This document shows positions 15,355 through 25,000 of a stretch of 47,480 nucleotides of DNA, piece by piece. Both the position numbers and the translations under genes were made by a program. The notes under the pieces were generated by a model that saw only the letters and a list, made by a program, of their open reading frames with translations, was not told the DNA's origin and did not search any database. How positions within the stretch are numbered: the stretch's first letter is position 1; every line of letters begins with the position of its first letter. Where the stretch lies: the NCBI GenBank assembly GCA_900540625.1, contig UQGP01000016.1, positions 1-47,480 of the forward strand, given 5' to 3'. The stretch comes from an uncultured Porphyromonadaceae bacterium. Lineage in GTDB: Bacteria; Bacteroidota; Bacteroidia; Bacteroidales; Muribaculaceae.

Positions 15355-16794
15355 ATGAAAGCCATCTTCGCCGCTATAGTTGCCGCCATCTTCGGCGCCG
15401 CGCCCGTTGCAGCCGCACCGGTCAATCCTACTACGGTGCACCATCCTCAATGGAGCCGTAATGCAGTTATCTACGAAGTCAATGTACGACAGTACACTCC
15501 CGAGGGGACTTTCAAAGCCTTTGCGCGTCACCTGCCGCGTCTGCGCGACCTTGGTGTGGACATCCTGTGGCTGATGCCGATACATCCCATATCCGAGGAA
15601 GGGCGCAAAGGCACGCTCGGCAGCTATTATGCCGTGCGCGATTACTACGGAGTCAATCCCGAGTTCGGCACTATGGACGACATGTGTGCCCTTGTGGACA
15701 GTATCCATGCATACGGTATGCACGTCATCATCGATTGGGTGCCCAACCATACAGGATGCGACAACGCTTGGGTCAAGACACACCCCGAATACTATGCTCG
15801 CAACGCCAAAGGCGAGATGTACGGCCCGTATGATTGGACGGATGTCTACAAGTTGGATTACAAAAATCCGGCGACGCGTCGTGCCATGACCGATGCCATG
15901 GCTTTTTGGCTCAAGAAAGCCGGCATAGACGGCTTCCGTTGCGATGTGGCCATGGAAGTCCCCACCGATTACTGGAACGAAGCGCGTGTCGAGTTGCAGC
16001 GCATACGCCCCGACCTGTTTATGCTTGCCGAGGCCTCTAACGCCGACCTTACCGAACACGCCTTTGATATGGCCTACAACTGGCCGATGAAAGACCTTTT
16101 CAGCGCTGTGGCCGCTACCGCCGGCGAATACGCTTTTGTCGCTCCCGGAGCCGATGCGCCGCGCAAATTCGAAGAAAAACATGCCATAGACATCGCGCGT
16201 TTGGCCCTCGCGCAGCGCGAGCAATTCCCCGCCGATGCCTACCTGATGAATATGGTCACCAATCACGACCTCAACTCGTGGGAGGGCACCGAGTTTCAGC
16301 GTTACGGGCGCTTGACCTCGGCGATGGCTGTATTGTCGTTCACTCTTCCGGGAATGCCGTTGATATATACCGGGCAGGAAGTGGGGCTGAATCGTGCCCT
16401 GCAATTCTTCGAGAAAGACACTGCTCCCGACTTTGAGTCAAATCCGGATATGACATCGTTTTATAAGACGTTGGTGATGCTGAAACACACCCGCCGCGAA
16501 TTGCGTGCCGGAGCCGCCCCCGGTTTCGAGCCGATAGATACCGGCAACGAAGATGTGCTTCTGTTCCGTCGTACCTGTCCCGACTCGCCGTCTTCCACCA
16601 TCGTGTGTGTCAACCTCGGCAAGGAAGATGCCACGGTGACACTGCCGTCAGATGTCGCTGCTTCGCGGAATATCATGGCAGCAAACATTTCGGCCACAAA
16701 CTTCTATGCGTCGCAAGACGAGACCTCCGACCCGAAAAATTTGGATATTACCCTCTCCCCCGGCGGATATATTGTCGCGCCCGTGGACCGCTGA
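15355..16794 (+). CDS. Secreted GH13 alpha-amylase family enzyme
   Basis: A 479-residue protein with a signal peptide (MKAIFAAIVAAIFGAAPVAA) and the GH13 (beta/alpha)8 barrel. The conserved blocks are all visible: DWVPNH (D127-H132), DGFRCDVA with nucleophile D197 and R195, LAEAS with acid/base E226, and TNHDLNSW with transition-state Asp D305. A C-terminal beta domain follows (residues 400-479). The substrate is an alpha-glucan or malto-oligosaccharide; the exact specificity cannot be read. The export signal places it in the periplasm or on the surface. It lies between the regulator and ald with an 78-base gap upstream; whether it is co-transcribed with the regulator is unclear. Confidence 0.9.
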   Translation: MKAIFAAIVAAIFGAAPVAAAPVNPTTVHHPQWSRNAVIYEVNVRQYTPEGTFKAFARHLPRLRDLGVDILWLMPIHPISEEGRKGTLGSYYAVRDYYGVNPEFGTMDDMCALVDSIHAYGMHVIIDWVPNHTGCDNAWVKTHPEYYARNAKGEMYGPYDWTDVYKLDYKNPATRRAMTDAMAFWLKKAGIDGFRCDVAMEVPTDYWNEARVELQRIRPDLFMLAEASNADLTEHAFDMAYNWPMKDLFSAVAATAGEYAFVAPGADAPRKFEEKHAIDIARLALAQREQFPADAYLMNMVTNHDLNSWEGTEFQRYGRLTSAMAVLSFTLPGMPLIYTGQEVGLNRALQFFEKDTAPDFESNPDMTSFYKTLVMLKHTRRELRAGAAPGFEPIDTGNEDVLLFRRTCPDSPSSTIVCVNLGKEDATVTLPSDVAASRNIMAANISATNFYASQDETSDPKNLDITLSPGGYIVAPVDR

Positions 16795-16861
16795 AAAAGT
16801 ATAACCAAAATCCCATAACAACATCCCGGCATACAATACAGACGAGAAAAGCATAAGCAGA

Positions 16862-16871
16862 CCCCCCCCCC
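16862..16871. repeat. Run of ten C residues upstream of alanine dehydrogenase
   Basis: A C10 homopolymer in the 219-base gap between the GH13 gene and ald, 143 bases before the ald start. Such tracts can slip in replication. Apart from this run the gap shows AT-rich sequence but no clear TAnnTTTG box. Confidence 0.7.
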
Positions 16872-17013
16872 GAGAACGACATAACGCTTTGCTCGTCCGC
16901 ATTTTTCGGGACCTTAAACGCAGAAAACAAATTTATATCCCCAAGAGAAAAATCTTTAACCAAGATATAAAACCATCCAATAAACACCAACCACAATCTA
17001 ATTCCGTACAACA

Positions 17014-18117
17014 ATGATTATCGGAGTACCTAAAGAAATCAAAAACAACGAGAACCGCGTTGCAATGACCCCCGCCGGCGTAGCCGAGTTAGTACACAAC
17101 GGACACACAGTGTATGTACAGCATACTGCCGGAGAAGGCAGCGGTTTCGGCGATGACGAGTACATCGCCGCCGGCGCACAAATCCTGCCCACCATCGAAG
17201 CAGTCTATGACATCGCCGAGATGATCGTCAAAGTAAAGGAACCCATCGAGCCCGAGTACAAGCTCATCAAAAAGGACCAAGTGGTGTTTACCTACTTCCA
17301 CTTTGCCAGTGACCGCGAGCTCACCGACGCCATGATTGCATCGCGTGCCGTCTGCATCGCTTACGAGACCGTACGCCTTGCCGACCGTTCGCTGCCGTTG
17401 CTCGTCCCCATGAGCGAAGTTGCAGGCCGTATGTCCATACAGGAAGGCGCACGCTTCCTCGAGAAGCCCCAAGGCGGCAAAGGTATGCTTCTGGGCGGCG
17501 TCCCCGGCGTTCCCCCGGCCAAAGTGCTGGTACTCGGTGCCGGCGTCGTAGGTCGCAATGCAGCCCTGATGGCAGCCGGTCTGGGTGCCGATGTCACCAT
17601 CACCGACATCTCGCTGCCCACTCTGCGCCACGTGGCCGAGACCATGCCTCGCGTGAAGACCCTGTACTCTTCGCGCCACAACATCGAGAGCCAATTGCCC
17701 GATGTAGACCTCGTTATCGGTAGCGTCCTCATCCCCGGTGCCAAGGCTCCCAAACTGGTTACGCGCGATATGCTCAAACTGATGCGTCCCGGTACCGTCA
17801 TGGTAGACGTTGCCATCGATCAAGGCGGCTGCTTCGAGACCTCGCACCCCACTACCCACACCGAACCTACTTACACCCTCGACGGAGTGGTACACTATGC
17901 AGTGGCCAATATCCCCGGCGCAGTGCCTCGCACCTCCACGCTGGCGCTTACCAACGCCACTCTGCCCTACGCCATCCGTCTTGCCAATAAGGGCTGGCGT
18001 CAGGCTTGCCGCGAAGATGCCGCTTTGACACAAGGTGTCAATATGGTCGACGGTAAGGTGACATTCCCCGCCGTAGCCGAGGCGTGGGGTCTGGAATACA
18101 CCAAACTCGAACTGTAA
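17014..18117 (+). CDS. ald: Alanine dehydrogenase
   Basis: A 367-residue protein of standard length. It catalyses reversible NAD-dependent deamination of L-alanine to pyruvate and ammonia in the cytoplasm. The N-terminal signature MIIGVPKEIKNNENRVAMTP contains R15; K75 (VKVKEP) and catalytic H96 (TYFHFA) are present, matching the residues known from the Mycobacterium tuberculosis enzyme. The NAD-binding Rossmann motif is GAGVVG (175-180). The GTVMVDVAIDQGGC block holds the second catalytic Asp. The gene stands alone, with a strong terminator after it and an Lrp/AsnC gene two genes upstream that may regulate it. Confidence 0.95.
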   Translation: MIIGVPKEIKNNENRVAMTPAGVAELVHNGHTVYVQHTAGEGSGFGDDEYIAAGAQILPTIEAVYDIAEMIVKVKEPIEPEYKLIKKDQVVFTYFHFASDRELTDAMIASRAVCIAYETVRLADRSLPLLVPMSEVAGRMSIQEGARFLEKPQGGKGMLLGGVPGVPPAKVLVLGAGVVGRNAALMAAGLGADVTITDISLPTLRHVAETMPRVKTLYSSRHNIESQLPDVDLVIGSVLIPGAKAPKLVTRDMLKLMRPGTVMVDVAIDQGGCFETSHPTTHTEPTYTLDGVVHYAVANIPGAVPRTSTLALTNATLPYAIRLANKGWRQACREDAALTQGVNMVDGKVTFPAVAEAWGLEYTKLEL

Positions 18118-18182
18118 TATCGCAAATATTCGGGCGCGGAGTCTGAGTCTACGTGCCGCATGACGATACAACCCCTTAGTGG

Positions 18183-18230
18183 GGCGGACATGCCGAGATA
18201 CATCGGCGTGTCCGCCTCGCTGTTTTTTTT
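18183..18230 (+). terminator. Intrinsic terminator after ald
   Basis: A 14-base stem (18183-18196 with 18203-18216, one G-T pair), six-base loop GATACA, then TCGCTG and eight T (18223-18230). Confidence 0.85.
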
Positions 18231-18252
18231 CTGCGTTTTTAGCCTCTGCTTT

Positions 18253-18284
18253 TTTGCGCGAATGAAAAAAATGCATTAACTTAG
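18253..18284 (+). promoter_or_regulatory. Promoter for the mannose-1-phosphate guanylyltransferase gene
   Basis: TTTG at 18253-18256, 20 bases, then TAACTTAG at 18277-18284 (one mismatch to TAnnTTTG). It sits about 105 bases before the start codon. Confidence 0.6.
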
Positions 18285-18388
18285 CGGTCGAATGTACGGC
18301 CTGCCGACACGCGATGACGCCCCGGCGTCCGCCGCGCTCCCCGACAAAGCCAAAATTACCTTCCCCAAAAAAACACAAGACCCCTGAA

Positions 18389-19525
18389 ATGACAACATCC
18401 ACCAATATGGGACAACCTTCGAGCGGTCAGGCCACGCCTTCGCATCGTTATGCAGTAATCATGTGCGGCGGTATAGGCAGCCGTTTTTGGCCTTACAGCC
18501 GCCAGGATCGTCCCAAGCAATTCATTGACTTCTTCGGTACGGGACGTTCGCTGTTACAGATGACAGCCGACCGCCTGCGCTACATTGTCCCTGCAAACAA
18601 TATCGTCGTGGTCACCAACGACCGCTACCTGCCCCTGGTGCAGGAACAATTACCTGAGATTCCGCGACAGAATATCCTATGCGAACCGGCGCGTCGCAAC
18701 ACTGCGCCTTGTATCGCATGGGCCGCCCATCATATCTACGCCCGCGATCCGCAGGCCTCGATGATAGTTGCGGCCAGCGACCACCTGATTACGCGCGAAC
18801 GCGACTTCGAAGCGGCCATACTGCGTGCCTTCGATTTCGTGGAACAGCGTGATGCCCTTTTGACGCTGGGTATAGTGCCTTCGCGCCCCGAAACCGGATA
18901 TGGATATATCCAGCAGGGCGAGCGCGTCGATACCGCCGAGGGCGTTTTTGCCAAGGTCAAGACCTTCACCGAGAAGCCCGATAAAGAATTGGCTCGCGTC
19001 TTTGTCGATTCGGGCGAATTCTTCTGGAACTCCGGCATCTTTGTCTGGACCGCCGAAGCCATCCTTACCGCCTTGCGCACCTACTCGCCCGAGGTGGCCG
19101 CCGTCTTCGACAATGCGACCGTATCCTTTGCCAAGACTGAGGAAGAAGATGCTTTTATAGCCGCCAACTTCGCCTCCTGTCCGTCGATATCCATCGACTA
19201 CGCGGTCATGGAAAAGGCGCAGAACGTATACGTACAGCGCGTCGACTTCGGGTGGAACGATCTGGGCACGTGGAGCGCTCTGTATGACAATTCGCCCAAG
19301 AACCGCGATGCCAACGTCACGCAGCGTTGCGCCGTATTGGCCTACAACTCCACGGGCAACATCTTTGCCGTGGCGGACGACAAACTCGTGGTATGCGACT
19401 CGTTGCGCGACTATATCGTTGCCGACTCGGGTGATGTGCTGCTTATCTGCCCCAAATCCGAGGAGCAGCGTATCAAGCAGATGGTCAATGACGCAAAGAT
19501 TGCATACGGAGACAAGTATCTGTAA
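18389..19525 (+). CDS. manC: Mannose-1-phosphate guanylyltransferase
   Basis: A 378-residue protein from ATG 18389; the open frame extends 75 bases further up but that part is a Pro/Lys-rich stretch with no family match. It makes GDP-mannose from mannose 1-phosphate and GTP, for glycan and capsule synthesis. The nucleotidyltransferase signature is clear (MCGGIGSRFWPYSRQDRPKQF region, residues 26-46). Further family blocks: EPARRNTAPCIAWAA, AASDHLI, PSRPETGYGYIQ, TFTEKPD, WNSGIFVW, SIDYAVMEKA and FGWNDLGTW. Only the transferase domain is present, without the phosphomannose isomerase half of longer ManC/AlgA proteins, as usual in Bacteroidetes. Confidence 0.92.
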   Translation: MTTSTNMGQPSSGQATPSHRYAVIMCGGIGSRFWPYSRQDRPKQFIDFFGTGRSLLQMTADRLRYIVPANNIVVVTNDRYLPLVQEQLPEIPRQNILCEPARRNTAPCIAWAAHHIYARDPQASMIVAASDHLITRERDFEAAILRAFDFVEQRDALLTLGIVPSRPETGYGYIQQGERVDTAEGVFAKVKTFTEKPDKELARVFVDSGEFFWNSGIFVWTAEAILTALRTYSPEVAAVFDNATVSFAKTEEEDAFIAANFASCPSISIDYAVMEKAQNVYVQRVDFGWNDLGTWSALYDNSPKNRDANVTQRCAVLAYNSTGNIFAVADDKLVVCDSLRDYIVADSGDVLLICPKSEEQRIKQMVNDAKIAYGDKYL

Positions 19526-19536
19526 AATAGGGGAAT

Positions 19537-19586
19537 GGTTGCGGCGAAGCCGCAGCCGAGCCCTACGGGTGCCGGAAGAGTCCGGC
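19537..19586 (+). terminator. Double hairpin after manC
   Basis: First stem 19537-19545 with 19549-19557 (nine pairs, one G-T, loop GAA). Second stem GCCGGA (19571-19576) with TCCGGC (19581-19586). No long T-run follows. Confidence 0.5.
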
Positions 19587-19864
19587 ATATTTACCCCGAA
19601 ATTATAAATAGAAGTTTTTGTTGCTTGCGGAATGAAAACCGCAGGCAGTTAGTGGTTAAAAAAAGCTTTCAGTTTTTTTGGTTTTAGGCCGTTGAGGTCT
19701 AATTGTTCATAATTTTTTGTGTGAAAATCGCGGTGCGATAAGATGTTGCGTAATTCCCTGATTTGCAGCTTGTTATATTTGGTATGGAAAATGCGCGACA
19801 GTTAAATAATGTTAATGGTTGATGTTTTGGTTTATTCATAGGCGCCAAATATCAAAAAAAGCAT

Positions 19865-19945
19865 TACCTTTGCACCGTGTTTTTCATGGTATTAGATTTA
19901 AGGTTAAGAAAGATTACCCGTCGTGATGACGAGTAATTTTTTTTT
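19865..19945 (+). ncRNA. Candidate small RNA: promoter box, ~65-base transcript, intrinsic terminator
   Basis: TACCTTTG (19865-19872) is a TAnnTTTG box. About 40 bases later a ten-base stem (19913-19922 with 19928-19937, one C-A mismatch, loop GTGAT) is followed by nine T (19937-19945), a strong terminator. No start codon with a useful frame lies between. This is a complete small transcription unit of about 65 bases, either a free sRNA or an attenuated leader; the nearest gene downstream starts 340 bases later, which favours a free RNA. The phrase between box and stem feels like one that recurs in Bacteroidales genomes, but I cannot confirm that here. Confidence 0.5.
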
Positions 19946-19963
19946 GTGCCTGAGGCACAAAGA

Positions 19964-20024
19964 AATGTGGAATGTCGAATGTGCCTTGCGGTAATGTGGA
20001 ATGTCGAATGTGGAATGTGGAATG
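19964..20024. repeat. Minisatellite with AATGTGGAATGTCG units
   Basis: AATGTGGAATGTCGAATGTG recurs almost exactly at 19964 and 19992, with further shorter AATGTGG units up to 20024. Confidence 0.8.
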
Positions 20025-20053
20025 GGCTGCGCCGAGGTGCTTGATGGAACCGG

Positions 20054-20110
20054 GACTTTAGGGTCTTTAAAGACCTTAAGGACTTTAAGGATCTTAAGGA
20101 CTTTAAGGGC
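20054..20110. repeat. Minisatellite of GGACTTTAAGG/CTTAAGG units
   Basis: About five copies of a CTTTAAGGA-type unit. The reverse complement of this array closely matches the array at 30341-30390. Confidence 0.85.
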
Positions 20111-20181
20111 GAATGACTCGGGAACTCCGAGGATGAAATGAAAAAACGCCGGAGACGGGCGGCAGTTTCTGCAAAAATGTC

Positions 20182-20189
20182 TAACTTTG
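20182..20189 (+). promoter_or_regulatory. -7 box (TAACTTTG) for the phosphopantetheinyl transferase gene
   Basis: Perfect TAnnTTTG match 98 bases before the start codon; no good -33 element at the usual distance. Confidence 0.5.
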
Positions 20190-20287
20190 CCCTGCAAAAA
20201 TCCGAAGAAACAATTCGAAAGCCGAGCCGACATACGGCCATACGCGACCTATAACAATAATAGCCAACATCAAGACCCCGGAACAAA

Positions 20288-20881
20288 ATGATTTCGCATC
20301 TGCGCCTACACGATATAGATATTTACGTGGCTGACCTCGATGAGGCTGTGCCGCCATCCCAGCGTAGCGGCGCCGAGGTGCTTGCCGTGCGCCGATTGTG
20401 CATGCGCGCCTTGGGCGCAGGATGCCCCGAGGTGTCGCACACGCCTGATGGAGCGCCTTACCTGCCGGGTGTGGTTCGTCCGTTCTCAATAAGCCATTCG
20501 CGTACGCACGCCGCCATAGCTCTCGGCCCCGAGGGCGAGAAATACGGCCTCGGAATTGATATTGAATATCCGCGTCCGCGCTTGGCCGCATTGGCACCGC
20601 GTTTCACCAACGCCGAAGACACTCAGGCTCGCGATATTGACGGATTGTTGCATCTGTGGGCGGCCAAGGAAGCTGCCTTCAAGGCTGCCGAGTCCTGCAT
20701 CCCCGGATGTGAGACGCCGATACATATAGATCCTAATGCCAAGCGTCCGCTTGTAGTGTCCGATATCGTTGTCAATCTCGGCGATTGCATCGCTTCGTTG
20801 CCCGATGGACGGCAGATGCGCCTCGCCTTTGCTCATGCCGCCTTCCCTCTGCCCCAACTGATATGTCTGGCCCGGCCGTAA
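20288..20881 (+). CDS. 4'-phosphopantetheinyl transferase superfamily protein
   Basis: A 197-residue protein. It should transfer the phosphopantetheine arm of coenzyme A to a carrier protein Ser. The family motifs are in order: FSISHSRTHAAIAL (residues 62-75), GLGIDIEYPRP (the Mg-binding GxDxE, about 87-97) and WAAKEAAFKA (the WxxKEA block, about 120-129). It resembles the Sfp/EntD-type more than AcpS in length. No carrier protein or synthase gene is adjacent, so the partner is probably the fatty-acid acyl carrier protein elsewhere. It has its own -7 box and no co-oriented neighbour within 270 bases downstream. Confidence 0.85.
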   Translation: MISHLRLHDIDIYVADLDEAVPPSQRSGAEVLAVRRLCMRALGAGCPEVSHTPDGAPYLPGVVRPFSISHSRTHAAIALGPEGEKYGLGIDIEYPRPRLAALAPRFTNAEDTQARDIDGLLHLWAAKEAAFKAAESCIPGCETPIHIDPNAKRPLVVSDIVVNLGDCIASLPDGRQMRLAFAHAAFPLPQLICLARP

Positions 20882-20891
20882 TAGCCGGTAG

Positions 20892-20971
20892 CGGGAGTGA
20901 TGGGAAAAATGGGAGCAATGGAAAAATGAGAGCGACGAGAAAATGAAGCCAATGGGAGCGATGAGAAAAAT
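20892..20971. repeat. Degenerate GGGAGCAATG/GAAAAATGAG minisatellite
   Basis: Units such as GGGAGTGATGGG, GGGAGCAATGG and GGGAGCGATGAG alternate. The same kind of sequence is found at 25899-26058. Confidence 0.75.
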
Positions 20972-21077
20972 GGCATAGTTCTCATACTTCCCTCAAAAAA
21001 CCTGCCGTAGAGCATAAAATGAATGCAAACAATTGCTAAATAGTCTTAAATTAGACGGCCTTTGTCTTAAAAATACC

Positions 21078-21085
21078 TACATTTG
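21078..21085 (+). promoter_or_regulatory. -7 box (TACATTTG) for the propeller/amidase pair
   Basis: TAnnTTTG match 69 bases before the start codon; a TTTG at 21061-21064 is only 13 bases upstream, shorter than usual. Confidence 0.45.
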
Positions 21086-21153
21086 CCATATCACATTTCG
21101 AACACGAAAGACTGATTTTTTACCCTATAAACAACTACCTAAACAACACCACT

Positions 21154-22053
21154 ATGAGAAAAATTTTCTTAACCGCAGTGCTGATGTTAGGAGCAATGTC
21201 TATGAGCGCCCAACTCGTGACTGTACAGAGCGTACAGCGCGTGGATGCCGGTGTCAACGTAGACAAGCCCGTTATCAGTGCCGATGGCAGTTTCGTTGTG
21301 GCTCAGACAAACACCAAAGGTATCGCGAAAATCACGACCGACGGTGCTTGCACCACTGTAGCCAACGTTCCCGGCGCATACAACCTGCGCCTCACTGCCG
21401 ATGGTCAGAACGTAGTATTCGATGCACCCGAATACCGGTCCAACCACTTACGTTATGTATCGTTACAGAGCGCCAACTTGGCCTCCAAGAGCGTACGTAC
21501 ACTCGTGAAAGCTTCGCGCCACCTCAACAGCGGCGTAGGCATTGAAGGCAACAGCGTCACTGCTGTCGAAAACGGCAAGGCTCGCGTGCAGAGCCTCGAC
21601 GGCACCAAGGCCGTACGCAGCGCCGTTGCTTCTATCAATTACGGGCACCTTGACGTTACAGTCAACGGCAAGACCCGCAGCATCGACCCTCAGGGCCGCG
21701 GCTCGTACATTTGGCCGAGCATCAGCCCTGACGGACAAAAAGTCGTGTATTGGCTTGTGGGTCGCGGATGCTTCGTATGCAACCTCGACGGCACCGGCGT
21801 GCAACGTGTAGGCGAGCTCCGTGCAGCCGTATGGGCAGGCAATGACCGCCTTGTAGGTATGGACGAAGTCGAAGGCACCGCCCAGCAGGTGAAAGCCTCC
21901 TCGCTGCGTCTTTACGACCTGGCCTCCGGCGTTTCGCAAACCATCACCGACGACACAGTTAAGGCTCAGTTCCCCAGCGCCAGCGCTGACGGCAGCCGCA
22001 TAGCCTTCACTACCCCCGAAGGCGAACTGTATATCGTAACACTCACCAAATAA
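21154..22053 (+). CDS. Secreted WD40-like (PD40/TolB-type) beta-propeller protein
   Basis: A 299-residue protein with a cleavable signal peptide (MRKIFLTAVLMLGAMSMSA). At least four PD40-like blades are visible: PVISADGSFVVAQT, LRLTADGQNVVFDA, PSISPDGQKVVYW and PSASADGSRIAFTT, each with the xSxDGxxxxF pattern. Such propellers are interaction platforms or sensors in the periplasm or on the surface. It is 11 bases upstream of the large amidase gene and surely co-transcribed, so it probably assists cell-wall turnover or is assembled with the amidase. No enzymatic motif. Confidence 0.8.
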   Translation: MRKIFLTAVLMLGAMSMSAQLVTVQSVQRVDAGVNVDKPVISADGSFVVAQTNTKGIAKITTDGACTTVANVPGAYNLRLTADGQNVVFDAPEYRSNHLRYVSLQSANLASKSVRTLVKASRHLNSGVGIEGNSVTAVENGKARVQSLDGTKAVRSAVASINYGHLDVTVNGKTRSIDPQGRGSYIWPSISPDGQKVVYWLVGRGCFVCNLDGTGVQRVGELRAAVWAGNDRLVGMDEVEGTAQQVKASSLRLYDLASGVSQTITDDTVKAQFPSASADGSRIAFTTPEGELYIVTLTK

Positions 22054-22064
22054 CGCGCAATATT

Positions 22065-25000
22065 ATGAAAAAGAATATTATCCTGACGGCTCTGGCACTT
22101 GCTGCCACCGTCGCCGCCGGCGCCAAGACTGCCGACGAACTGCGCGTGTACATCAACCCCGGACACGGCGGTTGGACACCCGATGACCGTCCTTGCACAC
22201 TCGTGGGACACGGTCCATACTCGCGCACCAATACCGATACATTGAGCTTCTTCGAGTCCAATACCGACCTCGAGAAAGGTTTCGGCGTGCTCGAGCGCCT
22301 CATACAGTACGGCCTCAAATTTGACCGCACGCTCAACCAGACCGGCGATAACGCCACCACCGGCGCCGCCCGCGACATGAATAATAATATCGTCATGTCT
22401 CGCGTCAAGAACGGCCCGTACCACGAAGACAACGGTACAGCGAGTCAGCTCGGCGAAGCAACACCCGCCGACCTGTACGTATTCAACCGCAATCTCTCCG
22501 AGATTAGCGCCGAAGTGGATGCCAACAACTTTGACATGTTCATCTCCATCCACTCCAATGCTGCTTCCGAAGGTACCAATACCAACTTCCCGTTGTTCCT
22601 CTATCGCGGTTATGACACCCCGGTGGAAGACGAAGGAGTGACCCTCGAACACCAGACCCTGTCACGTGAAATGGCAGGCAAATGCTGGCCCTACGCCATC
22701 GGGAACACCCATATGATGTGGACGGCCTATGCTAACGGCGGCACCAATCTCCGCGGCGACATCGACTTCTACCACAGCAGCTGGACCAGCGCCAACGGAA
22801 CCAAGGGTTACCTCGGCGTGCTCAAGCACCACGTGCCCGGCTTCCTCGTAGAAGGTTACTTCCACACCTACCAGCCCGCACGCCACCGTGCAATGAACTG
22901 GGACGTATGCCGTGTCGAAGGTGATGCATACGCTCACGGTATCGCCGATTACTTCGGCCTGACCAAAGAGGCTACCGGTACCATCTACGGCGTTGTGCGC
23001 GACAAGCACGAGAAGTTCAAAGATGATGCATACAAGCCCAATATGAGCACCCCGGATGCCTACAAGCCCCTCAATGGTGTCACTGCCATCCTCAAGAAGG
23101 CAGGCACCGAAGTGGCCCGCTACACCACGGACAACTACTATAACGGCGCATTTGTATTTAACGGTCTTGAGCCCGGCGACTACACCATCGAGTTCGAAGC
23201 CGAAGGCTACAAGCCCATCGAAGAGCCTGTAGCAGTGACTGTCAAGGCTGCTGATGCCGTATATCCCACCGCTCAGCTCGTCAGCGAAAGCTGGACGCCC
23301 CCGGCAGTCGTATACGAGAACTATCCCGACCCGGCAGCCGAGGGTAAGGGCCTGTATGCTCCCGATGAATACACATTCAACCAGACATACGTGGACGAGC
23401 CTATCGCACAACTCGCCGACAAGAATGTCCGTCGCGTCATTGCTCGCAACGGCAAGCTCTACATTCTTGCTCTTGACAAGGCCGCGAAACCCAACCCCAC
23501 CATCATCGTTTACGATCCCGTGGCCAAGACCGTCTTGACCGAAGTATCGACCGAAGGCACCGAAGGTACCGAGAAGAACGTGGCAGACATTCAGGTGACC
23601 GCTGACGGCGTCCTGGTGGCATGTGCCAAGGAACTCAACCAATTCAGTGATGCACAAATGGAAGAGGGAGAAACTCGTGGCGAACACAACGTCTACAAAT
23701 GGGCAAACGATGAGAACGGCCTGCCCACAGGCGCCCCCGTCAAGTGGTTCAGCTCGCAACGCTCAGGCAATATGTACCGCGCATACGTGGGCGAAACTAT
23801 GGCATATACCGGCACTTCGGACGAGGGCGTTATCATCGTCCCGGCACAGTCCTGGTATTCGTCTACCACTATGTTCTATAATGTGTACAGTATAGCCGGC
23901 GGCGAACTTACTTCTGACGGCTATCTCAATGATGTTGCCGATTGGAGCAAGCAGAACATCCTGGGCGACTACACATTTGTAACATCACCTTTGGATAATA
24001 ACAAATTCCTGGTTGTATCCTCCAATAAACCGGTATATGAAGTCAGCTTCAACGATGTCCAGACATATACCGAGGCTCCCGAAGGCGTTGCTAATGTAAA
24101 CGCTGCCGGAGCTTTCCGCTATCTCGGCCACAGCTATATGGTAGCTCCCGACAACGCTGAAGGCAACAACGCCGGTGTCAAACTCGTCGAAATCACCGAG
24201 GGTGTCAAGAACGCACAGGGCGTTGCAACCACCAATACCTCCATCGAAGGCTTGGCTGCAACAACAGCCGTCGCCGGCGAAGTCGAGGTTGTGAAAGATG
24301 TACAGACCGAAGAAGTGACAGCTGCATACGTCAACCTCTATGCAGTACGTGACGGCAAGGTTAGCCGCTTCACCACCAAAGGCACCACCGCCATCGTTGA
24401 GGCTGCTGCTTATGCTTACGGCTTGTCCTCCAAGGATAACGGCGAAACCGTTGACGTTACATACCACGCCACCGGTGCCGCTCCCAAGGCCGAACTCGTA
24501 CTCAATGACGGCGAAAAAGAAATCGTAGTGCCTATGGGCGCTGCCGTCAAGGGCGAGAACACCTACACTCTCACCAAGAAAGACCAGCTCGATGAAAAGA
24601 GTGAGTACACTTGGGAAGTACGTTTGACCAACAAGACCATTCCCGCCTCCGGCCTCGTTAAGACTATGAAGGCCGTTTCGGGAAGCAACCTCCGTGCATC
24701 CGTGCTCACCATCACCGACCCGACCCAACCCTCGTTCGGTTACAGCGCATTTGCTCCCGGTAAGGCCCAAGGTGTTACCATCTTCGATCCCGAAGGCAAC
24801 GAAGTTGCTACCGGTCTGTTCAAACAACATGCACTTTGGGGCGGTAATACCACCAATGCCTCCAATCCGTTCCGTGGCGGCGAACGCGAAGGCAAGTTTG
24901 TCTTCGCCGCATGGGGTGATGACGCCTCCGGTGTCACCTACGTCGATCCTCTGGACCTCGATGCAGGCCTGCAGAATATGTATGCCGGCGAAAAACAGTC

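Larger units (their letters stand above)
19526..20287. other. 762-base non-coding stretch
   Basis: It holds, in order: a double hairpin after manC, an AT-rich segment (19610-19860), the candidate small RNA, a short hairpin TTGTGCC-TGA-GGCACAA (19944-19960), two kinds of minisatellite, and a -7 box for the next gene. No open frame here looks like a protein gene; the minus-strand frames come from the repeats. Confidence 0.7.

Noticed and set aside
14788..16404. 538-codon minus-strand open frame over the regulator and GH13 genes
   Set aside because: Antisense to two genes with full family motifs; composition typical of shadow frames.
17089..18405. 438-codon minus-strand open frame over ald
   Set aside because: Antisense to a gene with all catalytic residues; shadow frame.
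19864..20286. Minus-strand frames encoding SLKSLRSLKTLK-type peptides
   Set aside because: They are translations of the CTTTAAGG minisatellite, not a gene.
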